A stretch of 16,954 nt of DNA, taken from contig CAIWHF010000050.1 in assembly GCA_903912405.1 (NCBI GenBank), positions 1 through 16,954 on the forward strand, written 5' to 3'. The stretch comes from an uncultured Bacteroidota bacterium. Its GTDB lineage: Bacteria > Bacteroidota > Bacteroidia > Chitinophagales > Chitinophagaceae. Both the position numbers and the translations under genes were made by a program. The notes below the pieces were generated by a model, which saw nothing but the letters and a program-made list of their open reading frames with translations, ran no database searches and had not been told where the DNA came from. Of this stretch, positions 1 through 8,192 are shown in pieces; positions within the stretch are counted from its first letter, which is position 1; every line of letters starts with the position of its first letter.

Positions 1-1130
1 CCAGAGACGAAGACAAAGAACGTACTGGTTTTGCCCATCTTTTTGAACACCTCATGTTTGGTGGCTCTATTAATATTCCAGAATATGATACGCCCCTTCA
101 AATGGCAGGTGGGGAAAATAATGCCTATACAACCAACGATATTACAAACTATTATATTCAATTACCAGCCGAGAATATAGAAACGGCTTTTTGGTTGGAA
201 AGTGATCGAATGCTCTCTTTAGCTTTTAGCGAAAAGAGCTTAGATGTACAACGAAAAGTAGTATGCGAAGAATTTAAAGAACATTATATCAATAAACCCT
301 ATGGTGATGTTTGGAAACACTTACGCGCACTCGCCTACCAACAACATCCTTATCAATGGATGACCATTGGTAAAGAACTTGCACATATAGAGCAAGCACA
401 ATTAGAAGATGTAAAGGCCTTTTTTAAAAAACATTACAACCCTCAAAATGCGGTAGTCTGTATTGCAGGCAATTGCTCATTTGATGAAGTAGTAGCGCTT
501 GCTAAAAAATGGTTTGAACCCATACCTACTGGCGAAAAATATATTCGCAATATTGCACCAGAGCTTACGCAAACTGCAGCGCGCCATCTGGAAGTGCATG
601 CCGATGTGCCTTCCGATGCCTTATACATGGCATGGCATATCGCTCCAAGATTAGATCCATCGTATTATGCGACAGATATTATAACGGAGATCATGGGGCA
701 TGGCAATGCTTCTAGACTGTATCAGAAATTAGTGAAAGAACAACAATTATTTTCTTCTATTCAATGCTATCATACCGGCAGTGTTGAAGCTGGCTTGTTA
801 GTCATTGACGGTAAAATTAGAAATGACCAATCTATCGAAGTTGCTTATGAAGCCGTTGAAAAAGAAATTGCCTTATTGCTTGCAGAGGGCATTAGTGATT
901 TTGAGCTTACCAAATCAAAAAATAAATTAGAGGCTATGATCGTTTTTGAAGATATGCAATTACTATCTAGAGCGAATAATTTAGCATTCTATGAACTATT
1001 AGGTGATGCAGAGAAAATAAATCAAGAATGGGATCATTATAATGCTGTTACTAAAAAAGAATTAATGCAAGTAGCACATCGCATTTTTATGCCCAATAAT
1101 AAAAACACCTTGTTTTATAAAAGAAAATAA
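1..1130 (+). CDS. M16 family zinc metallopeptidase (pitrilysin/processing-peptidase type), 5' truncated by window edge
   Basis: The gene is already open at the left edge; reading in frame from base 3 gives about 375 residues up to TAA at 1128-1130. The inverted zinc-binding motif HLFEH lies at bases 36-50, just upstream of the first internal ATG (54), so that ATG is not the start. A downstream acidic pair in the context VVCEEF (bases 264-281) fits the third zinc ligand, which in this family lies roughly 70-77 residues further on. The second half contains the typical M16 C-terminal domain, with a segment around 'GHGNASRLYQKL' (bases 693-728). Known single-repeat M16 proteins are about 400-450 residues, so only a short N-terminal piece, perhaps including a signal peptide, is missing. 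Family members degrade or process peptides in the periplasm or at the envelope; this substrate is unknown. The stop overlaps the next gene's ATG by one base, implying translational coupling. Confidence 0.93.
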   Translation, partial: RDEDKERTGFAHLFEHLMFGGSINIPEYDTPLQMAGGENNAYTTNDITNYYIQLPAENIETAFWLESDRMLSLAFSEKSLDVQRKVVCEEFKEHYINKPYGDVWKHLRALAYQQHPYQWMTIGKELAHIEQAQLEDVKAFFKKHYNPQNAVVCIAGNCSFDEVVALAKKWFEPIPTGEKYIRNIAPELTQTAARHLEVHADVPSDALYMAWHIAPRLDPSYYATDIITEIMGHGNASRLYQKLVKEQQLFSSIQCYHTGSVEAGLLVIDGKIRNDQSIEVAYEAVEKEIALLLAEGISDFELTKSKNKLEAMIVFEDMQLLSRANNLAFYELLGDAEKINQEWDHYNAVTKKELMQVAHRIFMPNNKNTLFYKRK

Positions 1131-2116
1131 TGGGTCCGAGTATATCTGTTGTTATACCTACTTATAAAGGAAAAGCTTTGTTAGCTCAAAACTTGCCGAG
1201 TGTCTTTCATGCACTAGAACAAGCTACTACTATATTTGAAATCATTGTAGTTGATGATGCTTCTCTCGATGATACTGCAGCATTTTTACAAGAACACTAC
1301 CCCTCTATAAAATTGCTAAGCAATGAAACGAATAAAGGGTTTTCTCCAACAATCAATAAAGGTATTTTTGCTGCACAATACGAATGGGTATTATTGCTGA
1401 ATAATGATGTAAAATTATTACCTACTTATTTTACTGTTTTAATTCCTCATTTAGAAAACAAAAATTGCTTTGGCATCATGGGTAAAATCATTGGCTATGA
1501 CAATGATGTATTACAAGATAGTGCCAAATATCCTAAATGCACTTTATTAAATATCAATGGCACAACCAACTATCAATTTGTAAATGAAACGCAGCGCAGC
1601 GCTATATACACCTTTATGCTTTCTGGAGCCAATGCGCTAGTGAATAGAGAGAAATTGCTTTTACTCAATGGCTTTTGCGAATTATTTGCTCCCTTTTATT
1701 GGGAAGATGTAGACCTTTCTATTAGAGCTTGGAAGATGGGTTGGGAGTGCTTATATGAACCTAATGCTATATGCAGGCATCCGGCTTCTACCACCGTAAA
1801 AAGCAATTTTAAAAAAAGACAGACGGCCATAATTGCTAACAGAAATAAGTTACTCTTGCATTGTATTCATTTAGATACGGCTGCATTGATCTTATATCAC
1901 TTCAAAATTTTAGGCAAATCTATTTTTGCTTTGTTACGATTGAATTTTTCTTTTTTGAAGAGTTGCTATTTATACCTCCAACTAATACCGGAGGCTATGA
2001 AAACAAGAACAGCCTTTAAGCAATTACAAGCTGCACAACATCAAAACAATACCCTATCTGATTGCTATCAATTTATAAAAAAGAGTATTGGCGAAGAAGC
2101 GATTACTTTGTTTTAA
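1130..2116 (+). CDS. Family 2 glycosyltransferase (rhamnosyltransferase/WbbL-like)
   Basis: This is a 328-residue GT-A fold glycosyltransferase. It starts with the classical N-terminal strand VVIPTYKGK (residues 7-15), followed by VVDDAS (40-45), which binds the nucleotide. A DXD-like metal site, LLNNDVKL, is at 89-96, and the motif WEDVDLSIRAWKMGW (191-205) carries the probable catalytic-base Asp/Glu pair. Residues 246-285 are hydrophobic with basic residues between, suggesting peripheral or shallow membrane association. Members move a sugar from a nucleotide donor to a glycan or lipid acceptor on the cytoplasmic face; donor and acceptor cannot be read from the sequence. The ATG at 1130 lies inside TAATG at the end of the M16 gene, so it is probably co-translated. 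Its 3' end overlaps the convergent GH2 gene by 14 bp. Confidence 0.92.
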   Translation: MGPSISVVIPTYKGKALLAQNLPSVFHALEQATTIFEIIVVDDASLDDTAAFLQEHYPSIKLLSNETNKGFSPTINKGIFAAQYEWVLLLNNDVKLLPTYFTVLIPHLENKNCFGIMGKIIGYDNDVLQDSAKYPKCTLLNINGTTNYQFVNETQRSAIYTFMLSGANALVNREKLLLLNGFCELFAPFYWEDVDLSIRAWKMGWECLYEPNAICRHPASTTVKSNFKKRQTAIIANRNKLLLHCIHLDTAALILYHFKILGKSIFALLRLNFSFLKSCYLYLQLIPEAMKTRTAFKQLQAAQHQNNTLSDCYQFIKKSIGEEAITLF

Positions 2117-3794
2117 TTGGCTTATTATAAATACGCTTCAAGGTATAATAGGCTTTCTTTTTAGCCCCGTAGTAATCTATTATACTCCAACTAATAGCTG
2201 GCCAACAATCATTCCATTGCCAAACTAAAGAACCCATACAGTAGGGTGTAGCATAGAGCTGAGTCGTTGCTGCTAAAGCTACTGCCTTACTTTGTAATTG
2301 CTGTGTAGCTTGAATATACGTATCGAAACTTGAATACGTCAAATTTTCTTGTTTCAAATAGGCATTAATGGTAGCAAAACCAGTTGCGTGTTTTTGATGA
2401 GCTAACAATGCAGGAGCAGCAAGATGTAAATCCTTGTTCGATAAAAATTTTATCAAACTTTTTTTATTGGGAACGCTTTGCATACCATACTCACTCATAA
2501 AACGAGGTACCTTTTTAGCATAGGTACTAATGGGCTCCATGCCCCACCATACACCCCAATAATGCATATCGCCGGTATATTCACTCGTATCATTGCCCCA
2601 CCCTATTTTTGGTGAACTAGCGATATAAGGTCGATCATCTAATTGATGTATCAATGCTGGTATTTCTTTTTCAAAAAACAATTGATATGCATTCCATAAT
2701 TCTTTTTTACTTGCATCGGACAATTGATAAGATTTAGTCCAGCCCCAATTATGCCAAGCTTCATCAATTTCATTATTCCCACACCATAAAACAATGCACT
2801 GGTATTTACGCAAGCGTTTAATATTATCTTTCAATTCAGCAAAAACAGATTGCTTAAACGAGGAATCGCTCGGATACATAGCTCCTGCAAACATCAAATC
2901 TTGCCAAACATAGATGCCTAAAGAATCACACAATTGGTAAAATATATCTTGTTCATAAATTCCTCCTCCCCATACGCGCAGCATATTGACACCTGCTTGT
3001 TTGGCCGCCACTAATAAATGTCTGTAACAATCATGACTTATAGCTGGCAAAAACATATCGGCTGGCACCCAATTAGCGCCCTTCATAAATACAGCTTGCT
3101 TATTTATCTTAAAGTAAAAACTAGATCCAATACTATCTGCTTGTTGTATTAATGCTACTTTGGGATGCTTCGCTATAGCTTGCTCTTTTTCTTCTCCTTC
3201 CACAATAGTTACTGGTTTCCAGATACCAAGGGTGAGTATACGCGGAGCGAAATCCCAACCAAATTGATATTGCGCTTTTCTTACAAAGTTGCGTGTATTT
3301 TCACAAGGTAAAACGGTAGGATATTGTTTTGCTATGCTATCGGCTCTTTGATCAACATTATATAAAACAACTTTTAGCACATTGTTTTGAAGTTTTACTA
3401 ATTTACTAATATCAAACTTCCAAGTTCTAAACATATTATCGGCAGTACCAAGCAATATGTTGTTAAAGTAAATAGCCGCATAGGTATCAATACCTTCAAA
3501 AATTAATTGAATGCGTTTTTTAGCATGCACTTGAACCGGATAATCAAACTGTGTTTGATAGATCCAATTCGTTTTTCCAACCCATTGAATGCTATCAACA
3601 TTTGTTGACCAATAAGGATTGGGTATTTTATGATGCCGAAGCAAATCTTGCTGTACCGTACCGGGTACCTGAGCAGAAAAATATTGGGTGCTTCCTTCTT
3701 TGCAAAAACGCCAATGCATCTTTATTGTTGCTTGTGATGTAGAAGCAAAACAACAATAACAAAAGAAAATAAAAATGATTTTATATATAGGCAT
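2103..3794 (-). CDS. Shortened GH2 beta-mannosidase-like glycoside hydrolase
   Basis: A secreted 563-residue GH2 enzyme. I chose the ATG at 3794 because it begins a signal peptide (about residues 1-22, ending near STSQA) and follows galE by 2 bp; the longer frame from 3848 would run into galE. The N-terminal sugar-binding sandwich covers about residues 27-198 (GWDFAPRILTLGIWKPV at 179-195). The TIM barrel follows: MKGANWVPADMF (237-248), MLRVWGGGIYE (271-281), acid/base E342 in WCGNNE, nucleophile E435 in MSEYGMQS, and WQWNDCWPAISW (525-536). Full-length bacterial beta-mannosidases are about 820-870 residues with an Ig-like domain between sandwich and barrel and one or two C-terminal beta domains. 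Here only about 25 residues separate sandwich and barrel, and the protein ends just after the barrel. All catalytic motifs remain, so it may be a compact enzyme or a recently reduced one. Specificity for mannosides is inferred from the RVWGGG and QWNDCWP motifs. Confidence 0.88.
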   Translation of the reverse strand: MPIYKIIFIFFCYCCFASTSQATIKMHWRFCKEGSTQYFSAQVPGTVQQDLLRHHKIPNPYWSTNVDSIQWVGKTNWIYQTQFDYPVQVHAKKRIQLIFEGIDTYAAIYFNNILLGTADNMFRTWKFDISKLVKLQNNVLKVVLYNVDQRADSIAKQYPTVLPCENTRNFVRKAQYQFGWDFAPRILTLGIWKPVTIVEGEEKEQAIAKHPKVALIQQADSIGSSFYFKINKQAVFMKGANWVPADMFLPAISHDCYRHLLVAAKQAGVNMLRVWGGGIYEQDIFYQLCDSLGIYVWQDLMFAGAMYPSDSSFKQSVFAELKDNIKRLRKYQCIVLWCGNNEIDEAWHNWGWTKSYQLSDASKKELWNAYQLFFEKEIPALIHQLDDRPYIASSPKIGWGNDTSEYTGDMHYWGVWWGMEPISTYAKKVPRFMSEYGMQSVPNKKSLIKFLSNKDLHLAAPALLAHQKHATGFATINAYLKQENLTYSSFDTYIQATQQLQSKAVALAATTQLYATPYCMGSLVWQWNDCWPAISWSIIDYYGAKKKAYYTLKRIYNKPIKTK

Positions 3795-3796
3795 AC

Positions 3797-4834
3797 TTAT
3801 ATGATACCGGCAGTTCTCCAAACAGCCAACTGTTCTTCCCAACACCATGCGGTTTCCATCATTTGCTCAATCGAATACGCACACTCCCAATTTAAAATAG
3901 TACGCGCTTTGGTGCAATCGGCATAAACGGCTTCTACATCACCTGGTCGGCGAGGGCCTAGTTCGTAAGCAAGTGATCGACCTGTTACTTTTTCAAACGC
4001 ATGAATTAATTCTAATACACTCACGCCATTTCCACTACCTAAATTATACATATCAAAATTAGGTGCTGAAGTATGCTGCAAAGTATACTCAAGCGCTTTG
4101 GTATGTGCATGTGCAATATCCATAACATGAACGTAATCGCGAATACAAGAACCATCTCTGGTTGCATAATCATTACCATGCACTTGCATTTTTGCAATTT
4201 TTCCAATAGCAGTTTGCGTAATTACAGGTACAATATTCTCAGGCTTTTCTTGTAGATCGCCCAATAAACCAGAGGGATGCGAACCTACTGGATTGAAATA
4301 GCGTAATAAGCTAATTTTCATAGCGGGATGTTGCGCAGCTACATCTTTGCAAATAATTTCTCCCATTTGCTTTGTACTAGCATAGGGCGATTGTGCTTCT
4401 TTGATTGTTTCTAATTCGGTAACAGGTAAATGATCCGGATTCCCGTATACAGAACAAGATGAAGAAAAAACAAAACTTTTCACTTTATGTTTTGTCGCTT
4501 CCTCTAATAGATGCATTAAAGAAAGCAAATTATTTTCATAGTATCGTAATGGTTGCATCACCGATTCTCCAACCCATTTAAATGCAGCAAAATGAATAAT
4601 GCCATCAATATTAGGATGCTCTTCAAAAAGTAATGCGGTACTTTTTTTATCTGTTAAATCTAGGGTGTAATGCGGAATATTAACATCGGTAATTTTTCTT
4701 ACATTTTCTAATAATAACAAATAACCTCTCGATAGATTATCTACAGAAATAACTTCATGGCCATTATTGATTAAATCAACCATAGTATGACTTCCAATAT
4801 ATCCACAAGCGCCTGTAACTAGTATTTTTGCCAT
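3797..4834 (-). CDS. galE: UDP-glucose 4-epimerase
   Basis: This 345-residue, full-length extended short-chain dehydrogenase interconverts UDP-glucose and UDP-galactose in the cytoplasm, using bound NAD. The Rossmann glycine motif GACGYIGSH is at residues 8-16. HFAAFKWVGES (81-91) matches the conserved GalE HFAA-K-VGES segment. The catalytic region SSSCSVYG (124-131) precedes YASTK (151-155), giving the Ser-Tyr-Lys set (S126, Y151, K155). The C-terminal part has the usual RDYVHV and NLGSG substrate and cofactor motifs, and the RRPGDVEAVYAD stretch. It begins 8 bp after the ABC exporter gene and ends 2 bp before the GH2 start, so it is very likely co-transcribed with both. It probably supplies UDP-galactose for surface glycans; a role in a Leloir pathway is less supported because no galK or galT lies nearby. 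Confidence 0.96.
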   Translation of the reverse strand: MAKILVTGACGYIGSHTMVDLINNGHEVISVDNLSRGYLLLLENVRKITDVNIPHYTLDLTDKKSTALLFEEHPNIDGIIHFAAFKWVGESVMQPLRYYENNLLSLMHLLEEATKHKVKSFVFSSSCSVYGNPDHLPVTELETIKEAQSPYASTKQMGEIICKDVAAQHPAMKISLLRYFNPVGSHPSGLLGDLQEKPENIVPVITQTAIGKIAKMQVHGNDYATRDGSCIRDYVHVMDIAHAHTKALEYTLQHTSAPNFDMYNLGSGNGVSVLELIHAFEKVTGRSLAYELGPRRPGDVEAVYADCTKARTILNWECAYSIEQMMETAWCWEEQLAVWRTAGII

Positions 4835-4842
4835 TACCTATT

Positions 4843-6657
4843 TTATTTTACTTGTTGCATGTTTACTAATTCTTGATATAATCCTTCCTCTTGCATTAGC
4901 GCATCGTGCTTACCGCGTTGAACGATTTTCCCTTTCTGCATAACTATAATTTCATCAGCATGCTGCACAGTAGATAAACGATGGGCAATCACAATGCAGG
5001 TTCTGTTTACCATTAAATGATTAATAGCATCTTGAACAATGCGTTCACTTTGGGTATCTAGCGAAGAGGTAGCTTCATCTAAAATAAGAATAGAAGGATT
5101 TTTCAATACCGCTCTTGCAATTGTTACGCGTTGGCGCTCACCACCACTCAATTTAGAACCTCTATCTCCTACATTGGTTTGATACCCTTCTTCTTTAGCA
5201 ACAATGAAATTATGGGCATTTGCAATTTTAGCGGCTTCGGTAATTTGTGCCTCAGTGGCGCCACCGGTACCTAAAGCAATATTATTGTATATCGTATCAT
5301 TGAATAAAATGGCATCTTGATTGACGATACCCATCAATCGACGAATATCTTCCATCTTATAAGATCGAATATCTTGACCGTCAATTAAAATTTGTCCTGC
5401 ACTTACATCATGAAAACGAGGAATTAAATCTACTAAGGTCGATTTTCCCGAACCCGATGAGCCAACTAAAGCAATGACTTTGCCCTTTGGAATGCTTAAA
5501 TTAATATCGCTTAATACCACTTGATCGCCATACTGGAAAGACACTTGCTTAAACTCAATAGCGCGCTCGAATTGCGCAATAGGTTTAGCTGCTGCTGCAT
5601 CGGTCAACGTATTGGGTGCCGACAATAAAGCTTCAATTCTATCGAGTGCTGCCGTACCTTTTTTAATATTAAAGAAAGAAGTAGACAGATTTTTGAAGGG
5701 TGTAATGATTTGTGAAAAAAGTACAATAAATACAATGAATGATTCGGGGCTTAAACTTGCTTCCTTAGCAAAAATCAATTTACCACCAAACCACAATACC
5801 ATACTTAAAACAATAACCCCCATGGATTCTGATAAAGGAGAAGCCAATTCACGCTTAGCAGCTAATGCATTATTGCTTCTAAATAATAAATTATTAGACT
5901 GCATATATTTTAAATGCATTTGTTTTTCTGCATTAAAAGCTTTTATAATGCGCATGCCGGAAAGTGTTTCTTCTAACATACTTAGCATGCTACCCAACTG
6001 CTCTCTAATATGATTAGAGGAGCTATATAAAGATTTACCAATTCGACCAATTAAAAATCCGGCTATAGGTAAGAAAACTATTAAGAAAAGTGTAAGCTTA
6101 AAACTAATAGCAATCATAGAAGCAAAATATACTAATATCGTTAACGGCTCGCGAATAAATACTTCTAAAGTTGCCATGATCGACAACTCTACTTCGTTGA
6201 TATCATTCGTCATTTTAGAAATTAAATCCCCTTTTCGTTCTTCTGTAAAAAAACCAATAGGCAAAGAAAGTACTTTTTGATACAAATCATTCCGCAATCT
6301 TCTCAATACCGCATTGCGCAGTGGATTCATGATATATAGAGATATATAAAGAAATAAATTCTTCAATAATATCATAGTTATCAAAACACCACATATAAAA
6401 AGTAAGGCATTCATAGGGCCCTCATTGCGAACAATAGATTGCACATACGAAGTAGCCATATGCAGCAAATTGCCGGCATTGGTTCTGGTATTGGTTGTTG
6501 GCAATGACGTTTTACCAAACAACACATTCATAAAAGGCCCTAAGGCACTAAAAGAAATAGCGCCAAATAAAATAGCTAAAATATTTGTGAAAAAATACAA
6601 TGCAATTTTCCCTTTATAATCGGCTAAGTATTTTAATATTCTACCTACTTTTTTCAT
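4843..6657 (-). CDS. ABC exporter, MsbA/lipid-flippase-like half-transporter
   Basis: A 604-residue half-transporter: a six-helix membrane domain (about residues 15-330) fused to a C-terminal ATPase. The nucleotide-binding domain is complete, with Walker A GSSGSGKST (399-407), Q-loop Q447, signature LSGGERQR (503-510), Walker B LILDE (524-528), D-loop SSLD and switch histidine H559 in IAHRLSTV. The coupling-helix region FFTEERKGDLISKMTNDI (136-153) is typical of MsbA and related multidrug or lipid exporters. Such proteins form homodimers in the inner membrane and, in the MsbA branch, flip lipid A-core. The substrate cannot be decided here, because MsbA, LmrA and BmrA types look alike at this level; its place next to galE is compatible with envelope lipid or glycan export. 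It lies 5 bp downstream of cysS and 8 bp upstream of galE. Confidence 0.93.
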   Translation of the reverse strand: MKKVGRILKYLADYKGKIALYFFTNILAILFGAISFSALGPFMNVLFGKTSLPTTNTRTNAGNLLHMATSYVQSIVRNEGPMNALLFICGVLITMILLKNLFLYISLYIMNPLRNAVLRRLRNDLYQKVLSLPIGFFTEERKGDLISKMTNDINEVELSIMATLEVFIREPLTILVYFASMIAISFKLTLFLIVFLPIAGFLIGRIGKSLYSSSNHIREQLGSMLSMLEETLSGMRIIKAFNAEKQMHLKYMQSNNLLFRSNNALAAKRELASPLSESMGVIVLSMVLWFGGKLIFAKEASLSPESFIVFIVLFSQIITPFKNLSTSFFNIKKGTAALDRIEALLSAPNTLTDAAAAKPIAQFERAIEFKQVSFQYGDQVVLSDINLSIPKGKVIALVGSSGSGKSTLVDLIPRFHDVSAGQILIDGQDIRSYKMEDIRRLMGIVNQDAILFNDTIYNNIALGTGGATEAQITEAAKIANAHNFIVAKEEGYQTNVGDRGSKLSGGERQRVTIARAVLKNPSILILDEATSSLDTQSERIVQDAINHLMVNRTCIVIAHRLSTVQHADEIIVMQKGKIVQRGKHDALMQEEGLYQELVNMQQVK

Positions 6658-6662
6658 AGTAT

Positions 6663-8159
6663 TTATTGAATCGTATATGAGACGGTACCGTCTTTTTCAT
6701 CTTTTAAAATAACCCCTGCCTCCATCAATTGATTGCGTATTTGATCAGAAACAGCAAAATCTTTTCGTTGTTTTGCTTCTTTACGAAGGGTAATCAAGAC
6801 TTGCAAAACTTTATCCATAGCTCCGTTTTGTGAACTAGCTTGTATAGATTGTAGCCCTAAAATAGTTTCTAAATAATTTTTGAAAGTGGCTTGCAATAAA
6901 TTAAAGCAATCTTCTGTAATAGATCCTATGGAAATTAAATTTGCTTTGAAGCTATTAATCGTTGAGGTGAGATCAAATAAGGCAGCAATAACTTTTGCCG
7001 TATTAAAATCATCATTCATATACTCCTCACAGGCATTGCAAATTGCAGTAAGTTCTTGATTTAAGCTATCATTTATTACTTCCTTAGAAGCCGTATAACT
7101 TAATTGCTTAAGCACTTCATAGGCTTCCCATAATCTTTTCAACGCTTTCTCAGATGCCTGCAATGCTTCGTTTGAAAAATCTAAGGTGCTACGGTAATGT
7201 GTTTGTAAAATATAAAAACGCACCACCATAGGATGGTAAGCTTGCTCTAATATTGGATGAGAACCACTAAATAATTCTGTTAGCTTGATAACATTATTAT
7301 AGCTCTTACCCATTTTTTTACCATTGATGGTAATCATGTTATTATGCATCCAGTAATTTACCGGCGCATGATCATGTGCAATAGTAGATTGAGCTATTTC
7401 ACTTTCATGATGGGGGAATTGCAAATCCATACCGCCTCCATGAATATCAAATTGAACACCTAAATATTTACTTGCCATAGCCGAGCACTCAATATGCCAA
7501 CCAGGGAATCCTTCACCCCATGGGCTTTCCCAACGCATGATATGCTCTGTTGGTGCAGCTTTCCACAATGCAAAATCTACTTTATTTCTTTTTTCATCTT
7601 GCCCGTCCAATGCTCTTGTAGTCTCTAATAAATCATCTAATATGCGACCCGACAATTTTCCATAGGGATAGTTAGCTGCATATTTTTTAACATCGAAATA
7701 AACCGATCCATTCACCTCATAAGCATAGCCTTTCTCTATAATTTTCTTAATCATACTTATTTGCTCAATAATATGACCGGTAGCTGTAGGTTCAATACTA
7801 GGCTCCAAAGTATTGAATGCGCGCATACCCCAATGGAATAGGTTAGTGTATTTATGCACCAATTCCATAGGTTCTAATTGTTCTAATTTAGCTTTATCAT
7901 TTACCTTGTCTGTAGCATCTCTTCCCTCTTCTTCAAAATGACCAGCATCGGTAATATTACGCACATAGCGTACTTTATAATTCAAGAATTGTAAATAACG
8001 ATTCACTACATCAAATGTAATGTAGGGACGGGCATGTCCTAAATGAGATTCTCCAGAAACCGTTGGTCCGCATACATACAAGCCAACATGACCGGGTGTA
8101 ATGGGTTTAAAGACTTCTTTTTCTCGAGTAAGGGAATTATATAGGCTCAGTTGACTCAT
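6663..8159 (-). CDS. cysS: Cysteine--tRNA ligase
   Basis: This 498-residue class I aminoacyl-tRNA synthetase charges tRNA-Cys with cysteine. The HIGH motif is HLGH (residues 39-42) within the conserved GESHLGHARPYI. The KMSKS loop reads KMGKS (282-286). Zinc ligands aligned with E. coli CysRS are C30, C225, H250 and E254, in the stretch from WHIECSAM to FPHHESEI; this zinc ensures cysteine selectivity. The C-terminal half is the helical anticodon-stem domain, and the last segment (KDEKDGTVSYTIQ) matches the usual CysRS tail. Length is slightly above E. coli CysRS (461), within the range I would expect. The ATG at 8159 follows a 33 bp gap holding a candidate TAnnTTTG element, and the ABC exporter follows after 5 bp. 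Confidence 0.97.
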   Translation of the reverse strand: MSQLSLYNSLTREKEVFKPITPGHVGLYVCGPTVSGESHLGHARPYITFDVVNRYLQFLNYKVRYVRNITDAGHFEEEGRDATDKVNDKAKLEQLEPMELVHKYTNLFHWGMRAFNTLEPSIEPTATGHIIEQISMIKKIIEKGYAYEVNGSVYFDVKKYAANYPYGKLSGRILDDLLETTRALDGQDEKRNKVDFALWKAAPTEHIMRWESPWGEGFPGWHIECSAMASKYLGVQFDIHGGGMDLQFPHHESEIAQSTIAHDHAPVNYWMHNNMITINGKKMGKSYNNVIKLTELFSGSHPILEQAYHPMVVRFYILQTHYRSTLDFSNEALQASEKALKRLWEAYEVLKQLSYTASKEVINDSLNQELTAICNACEEYMNDDFNTAKVIAALFDLTSTINSFKANLISIGSITEDCFNLLQATFKNYLETILGLQSIQASSQNGAMDKVLQVLITLRKEAKQRKDFAVSDQIRNQLMEAGVILKDEKDGTVSYTIQ

Positions 8160-8177
8160 AAATTCAAAATAATATTA

Positions 8178-8185
8178 CAAAAATA
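8178..8185 (-). promoter_or_regulatory. Candidate Bacteroidota -7 element before cysS
   Basis: On the minus strand this reads TATTTTTG, an exact match to the Bacteroidota -7 consensus TAnnTTTG, lying 18 bases before the cysS ATG in the only larger gap (33 bp) of this part of the cluster. The nearest upstream TTG (-33 candidate, plus-strand 8211-8213) is about 25 bp away, more than the usual 19-21, so support is modest. If real, the leader would be very short and cysS-msbA-galE-GH2 could be transcribed separately from the upstream genes. Confidence 0.3.
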
Positions 8186-8192
8186 AGGTATT

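Noticed and set aside
3795..3848. Possible 18-residue N-terminal extension of the GH2 gene from an ATG at 3848
   Set aside because: It would lie inside the galE 3' end and bury the signal peptide; the ATG at 3794 gives a normal secreted N-terminus and a 2 bp gap to galE.
4073..4255. Antisense open frames inside galE, the ABC exporter (5612-6013, 6425-6619), the EEP gene (9073-9372) and others
   Set aside because: All lie opposite genes with clear family motifs, show no domains or plausible starts of their own, and look like chance frames in AT-rich DNA.
7302..7316. CysRS KMSKS loop reads KMGKS
   Set aside because: I regard KMGKS as a common variant in Bacteroidota cysteinyl-tRNA synthetases, and both essential lysines are kept, so it is not a sign of inactivity.
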